Notes: generated by a model from the letters alone, not told the origin. 64,000 nucleotides of DNA from Symsagittifera roscoffensis (GCF_963678635.1 NC_087068.1:31808318-31872317); one strand, 5' to 3'. Positions 30,001 through 38,853 are shown, numbered from the stretch's first letter. Translations and numbers: made by a program.

Positions 30001-30032
30001 AAGCCAGACAAAAAGCACTGGGTCCAAGATGA
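15008..30032 (+). CDS. KIF6: Kinesin-like protein KIF6 (12 exons)
   Basis: Plus-end microtubule motor of the kinesin-9 group, associated with motile cilia. Exons by splice phase and homology: 15008-15067, 15140-15246, 15413-15487, 15630-15672, 15752-15970, 24776-25108, 25233-25376, 25529-26354, 27247-27402, 27474-27603, 27939-28098, 29745-30032. All junctions are GT..AG and keep frame, giving about 846 residues (human KIF6 has 814). The start MVKQTIKIFGRLKP matches the family. The P-loop GQTGSGKT (94-101) is split between exons 4 and 5. Switch I is NQASTRSH (214-221) and switch II DLAGSE (247-252). A coiled-coil segment (LKQRDNEINILVSMLKKEK) and the conserved tail IPLTGDAKADADIIAFFKAR are present. 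Intron 5 is 8.8 kb and full of transposons; other introns are 72 to about 1650 nt. Confidence 0.95.
16139..16270 (-). repeat. Copia 3' LTR
   Basis: On the minus strand runs TGTGTGAACC...TTAATTGGTCA. Shares with the other LTR the cores TTCTTTGTTACA and GGTGGTGGTTTAATA in the same order. Preceded on the minus strand by the polypurine tract AGGAGAAGC. Confidence 0.85.
16282..18930 (-). pseudogene. Copia gag C-terminus and pol (protease, integrase, RT, RNase H)
   Basis: Minus strand. A Cys/His knuckle (KCFSCKCEHDSGG, then VYHLADQCPF, about 18925-18850) precedes a protease with FRKILDCACPTTV (about 18655). The integrase shows the H..H zinc region (LHHYFRHAS), CESCR, the first Asp in VTLDLKVYD (about 18115), TDRGREF (about 17945) and PNANGCNERNHA (about 17815); a frameshift follows. 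The RT shows DVTSAFLQ (about 17430), then SHVDGLLHAGD (about 17190), where the catalytic YVDD has become HVDG. RNase H shows VLSWRSKILKRKVNSSLAGE (about 16630) and a C-terminal KLANCLTK. Several frames are used, so the product is not made as one chain. Confidence 0.9.
18940..19688 (-). pseudogene. Copia gag, N-terminal part
   Basis: Begins MSTRQLEPPSF at 19688, 11 nt after the 5' LTR. Residues about 20-110 form the usual Copia capsid-like helical segment (FPEYKRDLERWSRL, then GIKLWLEFLSTIYGDDDIS). One in-frame TAA after RSPNE (19362) is followed in the same frame by INEFVAEWQTLYYK and DIVLCFELLEAAQLDERE down to 19044. A frameshift then separates this from the zinc knuckle. Confidence 0.85.
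19700..19824 (-). repeat. Copia 5' LTR
   Basis: On the minus strand runs TGTGAAGCAAGCGG...TTAATTAGTCA and is followed after one base by the primer-binding site TGGTAGCAGA. Slightly shorter than the 3' LTR because of indels in the TAATAA run and in the TTAAGTGTTTTAA end. Confidence 0.85.
19836..20298. mobile_element. TTAGACG-type inverted-repeat element, copy 1
   Basis: Long inverted termini built on repeated (A)TTAGACG boxes: left GACGATAAGCAAATTAGACGG, and right, reverse-complemented, ACGATAAGCAAATTAGACGG. The right end reads CCTAGGCCCC as in the second copy at 57269. The hexamer GAATGT stands at both flanks (19830-19835 and 20302-20307) and may be the target duplication, though three extra bases lie inside on the right. 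The inner minus-strand frame has no known domain. It abuts the Copia element. Confidence 0.75.
20680..21060 (+). repeat. tRNA-like SINE, copy 1
   Basis: Shares order and sequence with 35165-35520: TAACCTAACTCGC, CATTGGAA.TTTCATAGCATC, then a tRNA-like part with the B box GGTTCGAGTCC (about 20878) and a body ending TTTGCGAAGCGCAGCTTTGC. The A box is poorly preserved here. Pol III-transcribed SINE is an inference from the box and the multicopy state. Confidence 0.6.
21371..21479. repeat. 26-bp perfect inverted repeat (hairpin)
   Basis: Left arm ACGAAGATCTGAAACCCAGT plus AGTTTT at 21371-21396 is the exact reverse complement of 21453-21478. The spacer also holds a shorter nested pair around TTTTAAA. 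Present again at 22738-22845 through the duplication, and a diverged left arm lies at about 61907-61930. Confidence 0.9.
21721..23073. repeat. 1.37-kb tandem duplication, second copy
   Basis: See the first copy. The near identity means either a very recent duplication, gene conversion, or an assembly artefact from uncollapsed haplotypes. The G/T change makes a stop in a frame that is open in the first copy, but I do not regard that frame as coding. Confidence 0.95.
22048..22428 (+). repeat. tRNA-like SINE, duplicated with its host segment
   Basis: Same sequence as 20680-21060, present because of the tandem duplication and not a separate insertion. Confidence 0.6.
23080..24010. repeat. Degenerate tandem repeat, about 150-bp period
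   Basis: The phrase ATATCTCGAAAACTACAAGG then ATTTGAGCAGTCATATTTG recurs in degraded form, with GAGCAG or its equivalent at about 23141, 23334, 23425, 23574, 23728 and 23882; the last spacings are 149-154 bp. Each unit also carries a variant of GACAGTACCCTCACAGTACCC. It lies in KIF6 intron 5. Confidence 0.7.
24020..24775 (+). other. Remaining part of KIF6 intron 5
   Basis: AT-rich intron sequence ending in the acceptor TTCTTAATCACAG at 24775. No element recognised. Confidence 0.6.
26390..27000 (+). repeat. Dispersed 'GTGAAGACTCTTATA' repeat, copy 1 (KIF6 intron 8)
   Basis: Begins near AATGAACGTAGTGAAGACTT and continues through GTGCATTCATACATATT and TTGAAATTCATCTGCTGAAA to CTAGAAATTCAAAGAGCTTA. 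The same ordered segments occur at 32430-32990 (part), 34650-35030 (part) and 35710-36430. No coding capacity seen; likely an old non-autonomous element. Confidence 0.6.
28100..29480 (+). other. KIF6 intron 11, no gene recognised
   Basis: From the donor GTTAGTCA at 28099 onward. AT-rich, with palindromic stretches but no element clearly shared with the rest of the window until the SINE-like piece at 29480. Confidence 0.5.
29480..29700 (+). repeat. tRNA-like SINE remnant
   Basis: GTCGTAGGATTGAATCCGCC resembles a tRNA T-arm with a B box, followed by a body (TAGAGCTGCTTTGTTGTCGT, TTTGCGTAGTGGAGATTCGCC) that parallels the bodies at 20940-21040 and 35450-35515. More diverged than those copies. 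Lies 45 nt before the last KIF6 exon. Confidence 0.45.
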
Positions 30033-30039
30033 GGATATG

Positions 30040-30921
30040 TCACTGTTTTGAAACTGAAAAATTTGAACGTGGCGCTGAATTCAAGTCAGTTTTTGATAAG
30101 GAAGGAACATTTGAACTCGTCTCGACGCTGTTAGTTGCTTGCAAATGAGCGAGAGGGAATGCCTGATTTTTTTGTAGATTTGAAACAAATCTGTAAATGT
30201 ACATTTGTAAATATCATCACCATGTCCATTTGCTTTTAGTTAGAAATTTATTTTTTTTATGCTTCATTTGTTTTTGCATCAAGTAAGCTTCTAATGTGGA
30301 TGGGTTGTGTTTTTGAGTTGATAAAATTGAATCTTGTCTTTTTTTTTAACGATTTCTTGTCATTCAGGTCCCGATTAAACCGTTAGATTTATCAACTTGT
30401 TCAAAATTGAAACTCCATTTAAGGCAAATTACGCGAAGTATCTAAGGTCAATTCAAAAAGTATCAATCACATCTTAGCAAGAAACTAAATTTTAGTTATA
30501 GCATTAGCTTGCCAAGAGAACAGATGTAAGTGGCGACTGTGTTATTTCAGGAAAATATTTTTTTCGTTGCCTAATAAAAAGCTTATTAAAAGCTGGAGAT
30601 CAAAATTTATATTAAGAAAGCGATGAACTTGTTCTTGAGAGTCAAAAAGTTTTCAGGCCATCTATTTCTCACTATGAAACGTGAATGACGTTGATTCGAA
30701 CGTTGATATTAATTTAACGATGTATCAGAGGATTGAAAAAATAAAAAATAACATGTTAATCTAGTTTTCTCTTTGTTAGTTTTATTTACCCTTGCGATAA
30801 GCAAGGGTATTGCAATCGGGTACTAGACTTTTTCCCGTAAATAACTGTAAGCACAGGGCTCGTCTCTTCTGGTCTCATCTCAAGTGGTGCTTTCTTTCAT
30901 ATTTAATTCAAATTTCGTACC
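30040..30921 (+). other. KIF6 3' flank
   Basis: Probable 3' untranslated region and spacer. AATAAAA occurs at about 30572 (CCTAATAAAAAGC) as a possible polyadenylation signal. A small hairpin, ACCCTTGCGATAAGCAAGGGT minus its last base, lies at 30789. Confidence 0.45.
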
Positions 30922-30937
30922 GTTCCTGGCCAGGAGG

Positions 30938-31623
30938 CAGGGCTGTCATATTGTTAACTAAAACGTTTTTAACATGTTAACATGTTAATTATATGAAAAA
31001 AACACGTTAAAAACAAAATTGAGTTTTAAAATCACTCATTGAGTTGTTTAAAGAGAAAAGCCAGCTTTCCAGCCTTCTCGACGCCCAAAGAACTTCGGAG
31101 TTTTCCATAAGTGAGTCCGAGAGTTGAGAAACACCGCTCCAATCCTGCACTGGAGGAGATAGCATTGGCCATTCACTCTCGACCTTTTTGTAACCCTCAG
31201 CAACCCTCGACCTTTTTGTAACCCTCGACCTTTTTGTAGCTCCGCTGTCTGTCTCTTCTTTGGAGCCGGCGGAGCAGATGATGTTGTAGTGGCAGAAGAT
31301 GTGGATTGCTCCTGGATGTCATCGTCATCGTCCACATTCCGGCAATCCCTCATGTGCTTCTCCATGCGTGCCGCATTGTTCACAACCTCAAAACCGCAGG
31401 TCTTGCATTTGGCCCGTTTAACGCCGCCAACGATAATCTCTTTGAAGCTGTACCACACGTCTTTCTTCTGCCGCGGCATGACACAATCTGAAATAAATAT
31501 TTGTTAGTGTATGACGCATGCTGTTAGTACATCATGTGTTAAAAACAATGGTACCAATAGGTGTTATTAACATGTTAAATATAGGTCTGTTAATAACACC
31601 TTGTTAATAACATGACAGCCCTG
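30938..31623 (-). mobile_element. hAT transposon, internally deleted, with 8-bp TSD
   Basis: Ends are CAGGGCTGTCAT at 30938 and its exact complement ATGACAGCCCTG ending at 31623. The flanking octamer CCAGGAGG is present on both sides (30930-30937 and 31624-31631), the 8-bp target duplication expected of hAT elements. AACATGTTAA-type palindromes crowd the subterminal regions and may be transposase sites. The 686-bp length and gutted gene make it non-autonomous. The perfect duplication indicates a fairly recent insertion. Confidence 0.95.
31032..31479 (-). pseudogene. hAT transposase: BED finger joined to C-terminal dimerisation segment
   Basis: Starts MPRQKKDVWYSF at 31479. A BED zinc finger follows: the W/F lead, CKTC (C-x2-C), and H..C in MEKHMRDC. 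An acidic, Ser/Thr-rich linker leads to a repeat-filled junction (31195-31245). After it, in another frame, the strand reads SSAGLERCFSTLGLTYGKLR and GVEKAGKLAFLFK, the typical end of hAT transposases. The RNase H-like catalytic core is missing. The open frame runs through the junction out of register to 31048. Such a product might bind DNA without cutting it, which is an inference. Confidence 0.9.
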
Positions 31624-31683
31624 CCAGGAGGTAATGCTAACGACTGGGTGGACTCAAAGGTCGTGGGTTCGAATCTTACCAGG

Positions 31684-32429
31684 ACATGTTTTTTTTCAAA
31701 AGGGAAGTTTTCTGTTTTGAATACAATTTTTTCGGCCAATTTTTTGTCTTCTCATCTTTTGTTTTCGGTTTTAGTTTTTTATTCTTAAATTATTGTGTTG
31801 AAAAAATGTATTTTTTTTTTGGATTCGTGGTTTTTGGACTAGATTCCTGCAGTTCATTTCCCGTTTTATTAAAGTGAATTTTGATTTATTTGGTACTGTT
31901 TTTTTTGGCTTTTTTTATTAAGCTTGTATTTAATTTTGATTTAGAAATGTTTGTATTCTTGTTGAACGTAAGTTGTCATTTTATCAAGTCTGATTTTTAA
32001 TAATTTTGTTTTAATAGTTTTTTCCGAGTAAATGGTTTCGGCTGATGTTTTATGGCATAATGAAAATATATTGCATTGTTTCGAGGGCAAAAATTCCCGG
32101 CAGTTAGCCTAGAGTGAACTTAGCTTCTATCGAGACATACGAAAAAAAATTTTTTTGAACTATTTTCAACGTTTTCCATTTTTCGAATTTTTGTTTTTCT
32201 TATGTTTGTGTTTAATCGCAAGTTTTGCTAAGCTCTGCTTCGCCTCTGTGTAGTAAAGTTCTATTCCTGAATTTCTTTTGATTTACCAATAAATGTTTTA
32301 TTAAGACCATTAACGTTTTTCCAACTGTCTCTTGGTTATTTTTTTAGGTTAACTTCCATTGTTTGTTCACGATCATTTTTTTTACTTGGGCTCATTTGAA
32401 ACCGGTTTTAAATTTTTTCGAAGCACAGC
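31684..32429. other. Unassigned spacer
   Basis: Very T-rich sequence after the SINE tail. TTTGCTAAGCTCTGCTTCGCC near 32225 resembles the SINE body and may be a relic. No exon supported. Confidence 0.4.
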
Positions 32430-32990
32430 AATGAACGCTGTGAAGACTCTTAAATAGGTGGATTTTGTTCCGGAAAAATTCGTTTGCGCCAAATATGATC
32501 TTTTGCGGTTTGGCTTTTGGTTTCTGTTTTAAGTTCAATTGAAAATCATGTGCTAAAAAGGCAAATCACGCTCTGCGAAATTTTTAATGGCGGGATGAAA
32601 ACTTCGACGAATTAATTTTTTAAGATGCCCCAAGTGTACAAAGTTTCATCTATTGATCCGATTTTCTCAAATTGGGTTAATTTCATCAGAAAAGTGTCAA
32701 TCATAAATTGTTCTTGAAATTCAAAGAGATTGAAGGCCATTTGTTTTCTTCTTTGAAATTCGAAGGTTGAAGTGTTTATAAATCAAGTCAGTCATTTTGT
32801 TCGGTTTTCTTGCGTTTATTGACAGGTTTCCAACTGTCTGTTAGCTGCTATCTTTGATAATAAGTAGAAATTCTAGTGGAATATAAATTTCACTGCTGAA
32901 TCCAATCCGGTCTTCTCAAATTGGGTTAGCCTCATCAAAGTAATTCGGAATCTCAATTCCAAAAGTTTTTGGGGTACAGAAAATTCGTGG
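32430..32990 (+). repeat. Dispersed 'GTGAAGACTCTTA' repeat, copy 2
   Basis: AATGAACGCTGTGAAGACTC at 32430, then TTCAATTGAAAATCATGTGC, TTCTCAAATTGGGTTAATTTC and GAAATTCAAAGAG in the order seen in KIF6 intron 8. Diverged and with indels. Confidence 0.5.
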
Positions 32991-33408
32991 AAACAAAAGT
33001 ATATTCTTGGTCATTGTTCCTTCTAGCATCAAGGCTTAACGCATCGGTTGCCATTGATGCAAGAAGAGTGCTTTTTAAGAATCTCAGCGAAAATATCTGT
33101 GCATAAGTTTTGATCACATTCCAGTCGCGTAAATTTTATGATTCAGTGTTTTGAATTTCAGGTTTTCGTTTTGTGCCGATAGGCTGTCTGTTTGAGTGTA
33201 CCTCACAGGGATGATACACAGCGGTATTCTCGGCTCGTGTCTCAGATCGACTACACGTCTCAAAAAGGCTAGTCTTGTTTCACTTTTTCGGATGATGTTT
33301 GTTATAATTGCCATCTTTTAGTTATAATTTTAGTTATAATTATCCTCGCGTTAGTTATAATTGCCATCACGGTTGCTGCAAAATTCTGAGCTCTAGATCA
33401 TATATCAT

Positions 33409-34300
33409 TTGAATATAAAAGTAATAAGCTTCAAAACTAAATTAAAATGCTTAATTGAATTTAACCGTGGAAACGTTGAAATTGTTTCAAAGGTTTTTGC
33501 TTCTAATGTTTGTGGGTCGTCGCGTATCACCAGAATCTTTTTGGACAGTAGTGGTCAATGCAGCAAACGCTACTCATCGCTAGATAGTAAATCAATTGCC
33601 AAATATGGAAACGAAGTGTACTATGGAGTGTTCACTCCTAAGATGAAGGCTGTCAAGGTATTCTCGCTTGTGAACTCGGCTGCTGTGATTATTGCATTGC
33701 CTTTTTTCTGGGACTGGAACAAGACAAAACTGGCTCAATACTGGAAGACAGGGGCTCTGGTTTTTACAATAGGGATCAGCGTCGGTTAGTCGAAATTAAA
33801 CAAGGCTCATGTTTTTAAACTAAATTTTTATAAAAGAGTCAGCCATTTAAATTTTTTTCGGTGAGTTTGGAAATTTGAGTTTCAATATTTCAGTGCCATT
33901 TGGCTCCTCAACTGGTTAAATTATGAGTTTCGTTTAGCGCTATTCCTTTATCTTTTCAATTAAAATATCCACAATTCTTCTTAGAATGGCCTTGGGAAAA
34001 GTGTGATTTTCAGCTCTGGTTCTTCCGTTGTTTCTGCACAACATGTCCCGTCAGTATGTGACTCACATGTTCTACAACTTCGAGTCCAAACAGTTCACTC
34101 TCAGATACTACTCCCTCTTCCTCAGACCCAAACACGTGACCTTCTCCCCTGATGATGTGTCAGTGCCTCTGAGGAAGGGATTTGCCACTCATGCCGTCCA
34201 AAACAGACCCTTTTTCATCGCCAAAGAGTACTTTTACAATGAACAGATGTACGGCAGGTTTCTGGGATACGAGTACAAGCCTGAACATGAACGGAAATAA
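33409..34300 (+). CDS. TMEM70: TMEM70-like mitochondrial membrane protein (5' end unresolved)
   Basis: TMEM70 is an inner-membrane protein that assists assembly of ATP synthase and complex I. Two exons are supported: one ending 33784 (donor GTTAGT) and 34014-34300 (acceptor TTTTCAG), phase 1, joined as GISVG-ALVLPLF. Conserved core: YYGVFTPKMKAVKVFSLVNS, two hydrophobic segments (SAAVIIALPFFW and TGALVFTIG..ALVLPLFLH), then YVTHMFYNFESKQFTLRYYS and VTFSPDDVSVP. The hairpin membrane topology and the LPLFLH..SR.YV block match the family. No in-frame ATG lies upstream in the first open stretch (33409 onward), so a first exon with the start and targeting peptide is probably further 5'. Family assignment is by remembered motif order; TMEM186 or TMEM223 relatives are less likely. 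Confidence 0.75.
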
Positions 34301-34309
34301 TTTTGGTAC

Positions 34310-34650
34310 TTATATTTCATTGGAATTTAATTATTCTCTTATCTTCTGCGATTTGTATTCAGACCGTTTCAGGTATGGTGCTTTTAATGGATTTAGAAAT
34401 GTTTGCTTTCGGGTATTTTGATTTGTAACCGCGTGGAGGGGAACTTAGAGAATGTGATTATGAGTAGAACATCTCTAGTTAAATGTCACCCTTTTCCCGA
34501 CCGCATGCACTTTTCTGTGTTTCTAACTTTAGCCAACCTAGTCCAGTTGTCATGAAAGTTGGCATGTGGCTGCATTGCGCAATTACTAACTAACACTTTG
34601 TCCTCAAATTTTGTAAAATCAGTGGTTACACACAATAAAAATGGTTTTTA
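34310..34650 (+). other. TMEM70-like 3' flank
   Basis: Probable 3' untranslated region. AATAAA at about 34636 (CACACAATAAAAATGG) is a plausible polyadenylation signal. Confidence 0.4.
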
Positions 34651-35030
34651 TGTTTAAAGATTTACATGTGGCAGGGAGACGGTAGCGAAGACGCTTATAT
34701 AGGTCACGATGAGTTGTTTCAGGATAAGTCAATTTCCTCACTCTCAAAACTATTATTTTGTCAGTTTGACTTTTTGTTTCAAATATCAATTCAAGTTTTT
34801 TTGCTTAAAGGAGGGAAGGCAAATTACATTCTCCTATTGAGATAGCGGAAATGGCGCAAAAAAAAACGTTTTAAAGTGCGAAAGTGGATTTCAAATTTGA
34901 GATTGCTCATCGGAATGAAAAAATTACCTAATAAAGCTTCTAAAATGAAGCTCCTATTTATAGCTTCTAAAATGAAAAATCAGTTCCACAGATCACAATA
35001 TAAACAAGCAGTCACATATGTTTGAAATCT
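34650..35030 (+). repeat. Dispersed repeat, copy 3 (partial)
   Basis: GTAGCGAAGACGCTTATATAGGTC and the later 'gaaatggcgcaaaaaaaaacg' and 'gaatgaaaaaattacctaat' stretches follow the order of the KIF6 intron 8 copy. The middle is missing. Confidence 0.45.
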
Positions 35031-35164
35031 TTTCAAATGGCCAAAAACTACTTCAGCCGACTCTCGGTTGAAGGTTGCCGGTGGGAGCGCGTCATCGCTT
35101 TGCCCTGGCCCTATCCTCGTTGACAAGCGACTATGGCGGTCACTATTCTGCCGCTTGATTTCAC

Positions 35165-35520
35165 GCTGTTTACGCTAGCGAGCAGCTGGTGTCTTAGTAA
35201 GAACATTTTTTTCTAACCTAACTCGCCAATAAAAGTGTCCAATCGTGTTTCTTTTTGCTGTAATCACGATCTGTGGCATTGGAATTTTCATAGCATCTCT
35301 TCTCGGCTTTATTTATGGTTAGTGTTTGTTATGGACTAAGCGTCCGTGGCTGAGTGGTTAGTGACTGAGACTCATAATTTCTATGTCGTAGGTTCGAGTC
35401 CGAGACGTCGCCAATTTTTGGCTAATTCGAGGCTTATTTTTACTTTTTATGAGAACTCTAGAGCTACTTTTTGTCGTATTCTCGCTAGTTTCTGCGAAGC
35501 GCAGCTTCGCCTCTGTGTAA
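35165..35520 (+). repeat. tRNA-like SINE, best-preserved copy
   Basis: Has both internal promoter boxes: TGGCTGAGTGG (A box, about 35348) and GGTTCGAGTCC (B box, about 35391), in a unit starting GCGTCCG. The surrounding 350 bp align with 20680-21060. Acceptor and T stems do not pair well, so it is a SINE head and not a functional tRNA gene. Confidence 0.65.
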
Positions 35521-35552
35521 TCAAAATAAAAAACTATCCATCTGCTATAGTT

Positions 35553-35614
35553 GAAATTTCAACCAATCAGAATTCAATAAGAGAAATTTCAACCAATCAG
35601 AATTCAATAAGAGA
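35553..35614 (+). repeat. 30-bp tandem duplication
   Basis: GAAATTTCAACCAATCAGAA followed by TTCAATAAGA is repeated twice in tandem. Each unit carries CCAATCAG, a CCAAT-box-like word, but no gene start is nearby to give it meaning. Confidence 0.8.
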
Positions 35615-35709
35615 AATTTTGGGACTTATGCCATTAGTTTTTTGTTTTGAGTCCTATGAAGAATGCGATATGTGGGAATTAACCCGCTCTCTATTTAGGC
35701 TAGTTTTTA

Positions 35710-36430
35710 AGAGCTGATGAACGTGGTGAAGACTCATAAATAGGTCGTGATGATCAGTAATTTTCGAAAATTGAATTGAATTTTCAGATTTTGCAGTGAA
35801 ATTAAAAATTCATCAATTGATTAAGAGTAATTAACTTAGTGAAGACTCTTATGCAGGTCTTGCTTTTTTTCGTTGTTTTTCAGGAAAAAGTCGTAACGTG
35901 CATAAAAGTTTCTTATAACTACAGATCTGCATTCATACATATTGATTCATTTATGAATGCAAATAGGGATATATATGCACTTTTTGAGTTCAATTGAAAT
36001 TCATCTGCTGAAAGTGACATAAATAGCACTCTCCAAATACGAACGTGGAAATGGCGCGTAAATCGTGAACGAATTTCAGTTTCGAAAGTGGAATTTAATA
36101 TTTAGATTTCCAGCGGAATAAAAATTTTACTGTTGATCCAGTTTTCTCAAGTTGGATTAATGTTATCAAAAAAGCGCCAGTCATAAATCGTTCTAGAAAT
36201 TCAAAGTCAGTGTTTTTTTTAATGTTTACTTGCGTTCATTACTCTTCTCCAATCTTCCATTGGCTATGTTCCAGTTTTTACCAATGTGATTTAGTTTGAT
36301 CAAAAAAAGGTTTATCACAGATTGTTCTTGAACTTCAAAAAGCTTTAAGAGCATATATTTTTACGGAGATATTCGAAAGTTCAAATTTATTTCAAAAACA
36401 AGTTAATGTTCTTGCATTCATTTCCAGCTC
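35710..36430 (+). repeat. Dispersed repeat, copy 4 (with internal re-duplication)
   Basis: GATGAACGTGGTGAAGACTC at 35715 and again AGTGAAGACTCTTATGCAGG at 35840, then the CATTCATACATATTGATTCA, TTCATCTGCTGAAAGTGACA and CTAGAAATTCAAAG segments of copy 1. The 'gttcttgaa.ttcaaa.agctt' piece appears twice (36190 and 36325). Confidence 0.55.
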
Positions 36431-36691
36431 TGTTGGCTGTTTTTTTTCTGATTAAAAATGTTGTTGGTAAAATATGCTGGAAATTTAGAGAGCTCATCGT
36501 GTTGTGGTTTTTCTAAATGCGAAAGTTTGGAAAACTTAATAATATTTTCGGTTTTACTTGCGTTCATTGACACTTTTCCAACTGTTTCTTGGTTGCTGTG
36601 TTGCAGTTTTTTGTTATTTTTCACTTTCTTTGGAAGAAATGATCGAGTCCGTTCCAAAATGTGATGACTGAGTGAAGTTTTCAGGTATGTC

Positions 36692-37818
36692 ATGTCCTCT
36701 AATCTGAGTCTGACGTCATCAGTCATCCCTCAGAGTGCTCTGCTGAAGATCCTGAGCAACCCCCACAATGTGGGCAACCTCAACCAGGACGCCATGTTCC
36801 TCATCGCCAAGAGCACAGAGTTCTTCATCTCCACCCTCACTCGACAGTCATTCGATGATGCCGATGACGTCACACACGAACTAGGCACACTAGTCGCCAA
36901 ATGATCATTTAAACTACTTCCAATTTATTGCTCAAGTCGTGCTCAATTCGTTCAAGTCATGCGAAATTTGCCCTAAAGTACAAAACATCGAAGCTAAAAT
37001 TCAAAAAGCCAACGCAATGGGGAACGAAAAAAAAACGAGTTTTTTTCATTGTGATGAAAGTGATTTCGTTTTACTGATAGTTGACTGTTTCAAAATTCAG
37101 TCTTATGAAATTGCTTAAAATCTTCAGAGGGACCGAAAAAGTCCGCAAGAAATAGCCGAAAAGAACACTTTACCTGTCTAGTTTTTCTAAAACTTCGCTT
37201 ATTTGAAAGTTAACATAATTGGTTAGCTGCATTTTTTTTTCAATTTTCAAAATCATTTGGCTACTAGGTTACGATCACGTGTCGGAGTTTGTTCAGTCAA
37301 ACGAAGTACTCCAGTTTCTACACGACATTCTACCGCCCAAAGTCACTTATGCAGAAGCACTGGAAATGATGAAAAACAACGACAACGATTTCTCAGGCAG
37401 TGAAGACGAAAATTCAGCAGCACAGAAAAAAAAGACTAGCAAAGCTAAAGCAAACAGTTCCAACGCGAACTCGAAATCAAATTCTAAAACCGCAAAAACT
37501 AAAACAACTGAGGCTGAAAATAAAGCAACCTCGTCTAAAAAGGGTAAACATAAACCAAAAGGTAATCAGCAAAGTTCTTCGACAAAAGAGGTAATAGAAA
37601 CTGAAGTGGTCGTGAAATCAGAAACGAAAGAGGAACCAATTGATGTTCATTTTGAAGAGGAGGAAAGCAACCATGTGTCAAGCTCGTTGGTGGAGTTCGA
37701 AGTGGAACCAGCTCACGTGCAAAATGAGAATTCAAGTTCAATGGACGCAATCGAGTCTTCTTTATTAGGAGATTCTGGCAAAGCAAAAAGAGGCGTCGAT
37801 CACGACTGTTTCAACTAG
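36692..37818 (+). CDS. CHRAC1: CHRAC1-like histone-fold protein (two exons seen, linker exon missing)
   Basis: CHRAC1 (CHRAC-15) pairs with POLE3 (CHRAC-17) in the ACF/CHRAC chromatin remodeller. The first exon (36692 to before about 36900) encodes IPQSALLKILSNPHNVGNLN and QDAMFLIAKSTEFFISTL, helices 1 and 2 of the histone fold. The second (about 37268-37818) encodes YDHVSEFVQSNEVLQFLHDI, LPP, matching the family block after LTY, then an acidic patch and a long Lys/Ser/Asn-rich tail to HDCFN. The acceptor CTACTAG at 37267 needs a phase-1 partner; no donor in the first exon fits, so a short exon for loop 2 probably lies in 36905-37260. An acceptor-like TTTTCAG ends 7 nt before the ATG. The tail makes the protein clearly longer than human CHRAC1 (131 residues). 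Confidence 0.78.
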
Positions 37819-37819
37819 T

Positions 37820-38850
37820 TTTTAGCGCCAATTTGGTCAAAGTTTTAGATTGACACCCCGGAGAGAAGCGATTTCAATCGAGAATCAGTCAGCTCGAAGA
37901 TTTGTGAGAAGATATTTGTAGGGAAACTAGTTTAAATTACTGAATTAACATTAATCTCGGGAACTAAGTTTTTCTTCAAAAAGTCAGTGCTGATTTAAAC
38001 TGTCCGGAAAAAAGTAACAAAATTTAAAACTTCAAACGCGTTTTTCTCGAATTGGATTAAGATAAAGATAAGACAAAAAAGAAGTGGACAAAGGTTAATT
38101 ATAATTTAAAGAGAATTACTATTGTGAAGTATATTTTGCGAAATTCGGAACCGACATTGGTTCATTTTGGCTTTTTTATTAAACCAATTATTACTCCGCT
38201 AAAGCTACCAAGTTAATTGATAAAAATTTTATATCAAAAGAAGTCTCTTAGACGGCCCAACGAAATTTGAGAAAGTGAAAATCTCCATAAACGTGCGCAA
38301 AACGATTAAATTTTGTTTGTGAACAAAAATTTTCAGTTTTATACAGTCAAAATGAATTTTTGGCTATCAAGTAAAATGTATTCTCGTATACAGATGTTTG
38401 GAGATTTTATCCTTTTAGAACTGTATTGGGCTGTGTAAGATGCATCGTTTGTGTTTGTTTTTTTAATCAAAAAACGTGGTAGTATTAATGGTAGTTTGTT
38501 TATTTAGGAGAGTAATATACAGACAGGTAAACAATAAACGCATGTACAAATCAAACCCACCAAGGATCATGCAAAAAGCTATACAGCTTATCGAGGCTTG
38601 ACCCTGAGAAAATCTATGACAGAAGTTGCGAGATAATATCCGACTTGATGATTCAAAAAAATAAATCTATAAGATCTCCATTATCTCTAAGGAACATTGA
38701 AAACATGTTTTTGAAATACCCATTTAGTTGATGCTCAGTTCATTGGCTTAGATTATCTGGTATCAGCTCGTTTGGTTTCAAAAAATTATAACATTTCAGA
38801 GATACATTTTTCCATGAACGCTGCATTATTTCTGTTCTAGTTTTCATGCT
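37820..38850. other. Spacer between CHRAC1-like gene and LINE
   Basis: AT-rich. No exon or repeat recognised. The 3' end of the LINE that follows probably lies in the last 350 bp, but no poly(A) tract or target duplication was found. Confidence 0.4.
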
Positions 38851-38853
38851 TGG

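Larger units (their letters stand above)
30922..31683 (+). repeat. tRNA-like SINE interrupted by the hAT element
   Basis: Flanks of the hAT insertion join into one tRNA-like unit: TTCCTGGCCAGGAGG on the left, then TAATGCTAACGACTGGG, GGTCGTGGGTTCGAATC (B box) and ACCAGGA on the right. The outer TCCTGG and CCAGGA could form an acceptor stem. A T-rich tail follows. Whether it was ever a true tRNA gene is doubtful because the anticodon stem is poor. Confidence 0.5.

Noticed and set aside
35341-35415. A tRNA gene with A and B boxes
   Set aside because: The acceptor and T stems do not pair and the anticodon stem is poor. The surrounding 350 bp recur at 20.7 kb, so it is a SINE head.
37400-37786. 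Alternative frames over the CHRAC1-like tail
   Set aside because: Low-complexity by-products of the Lys/Ser-rich coding frame.
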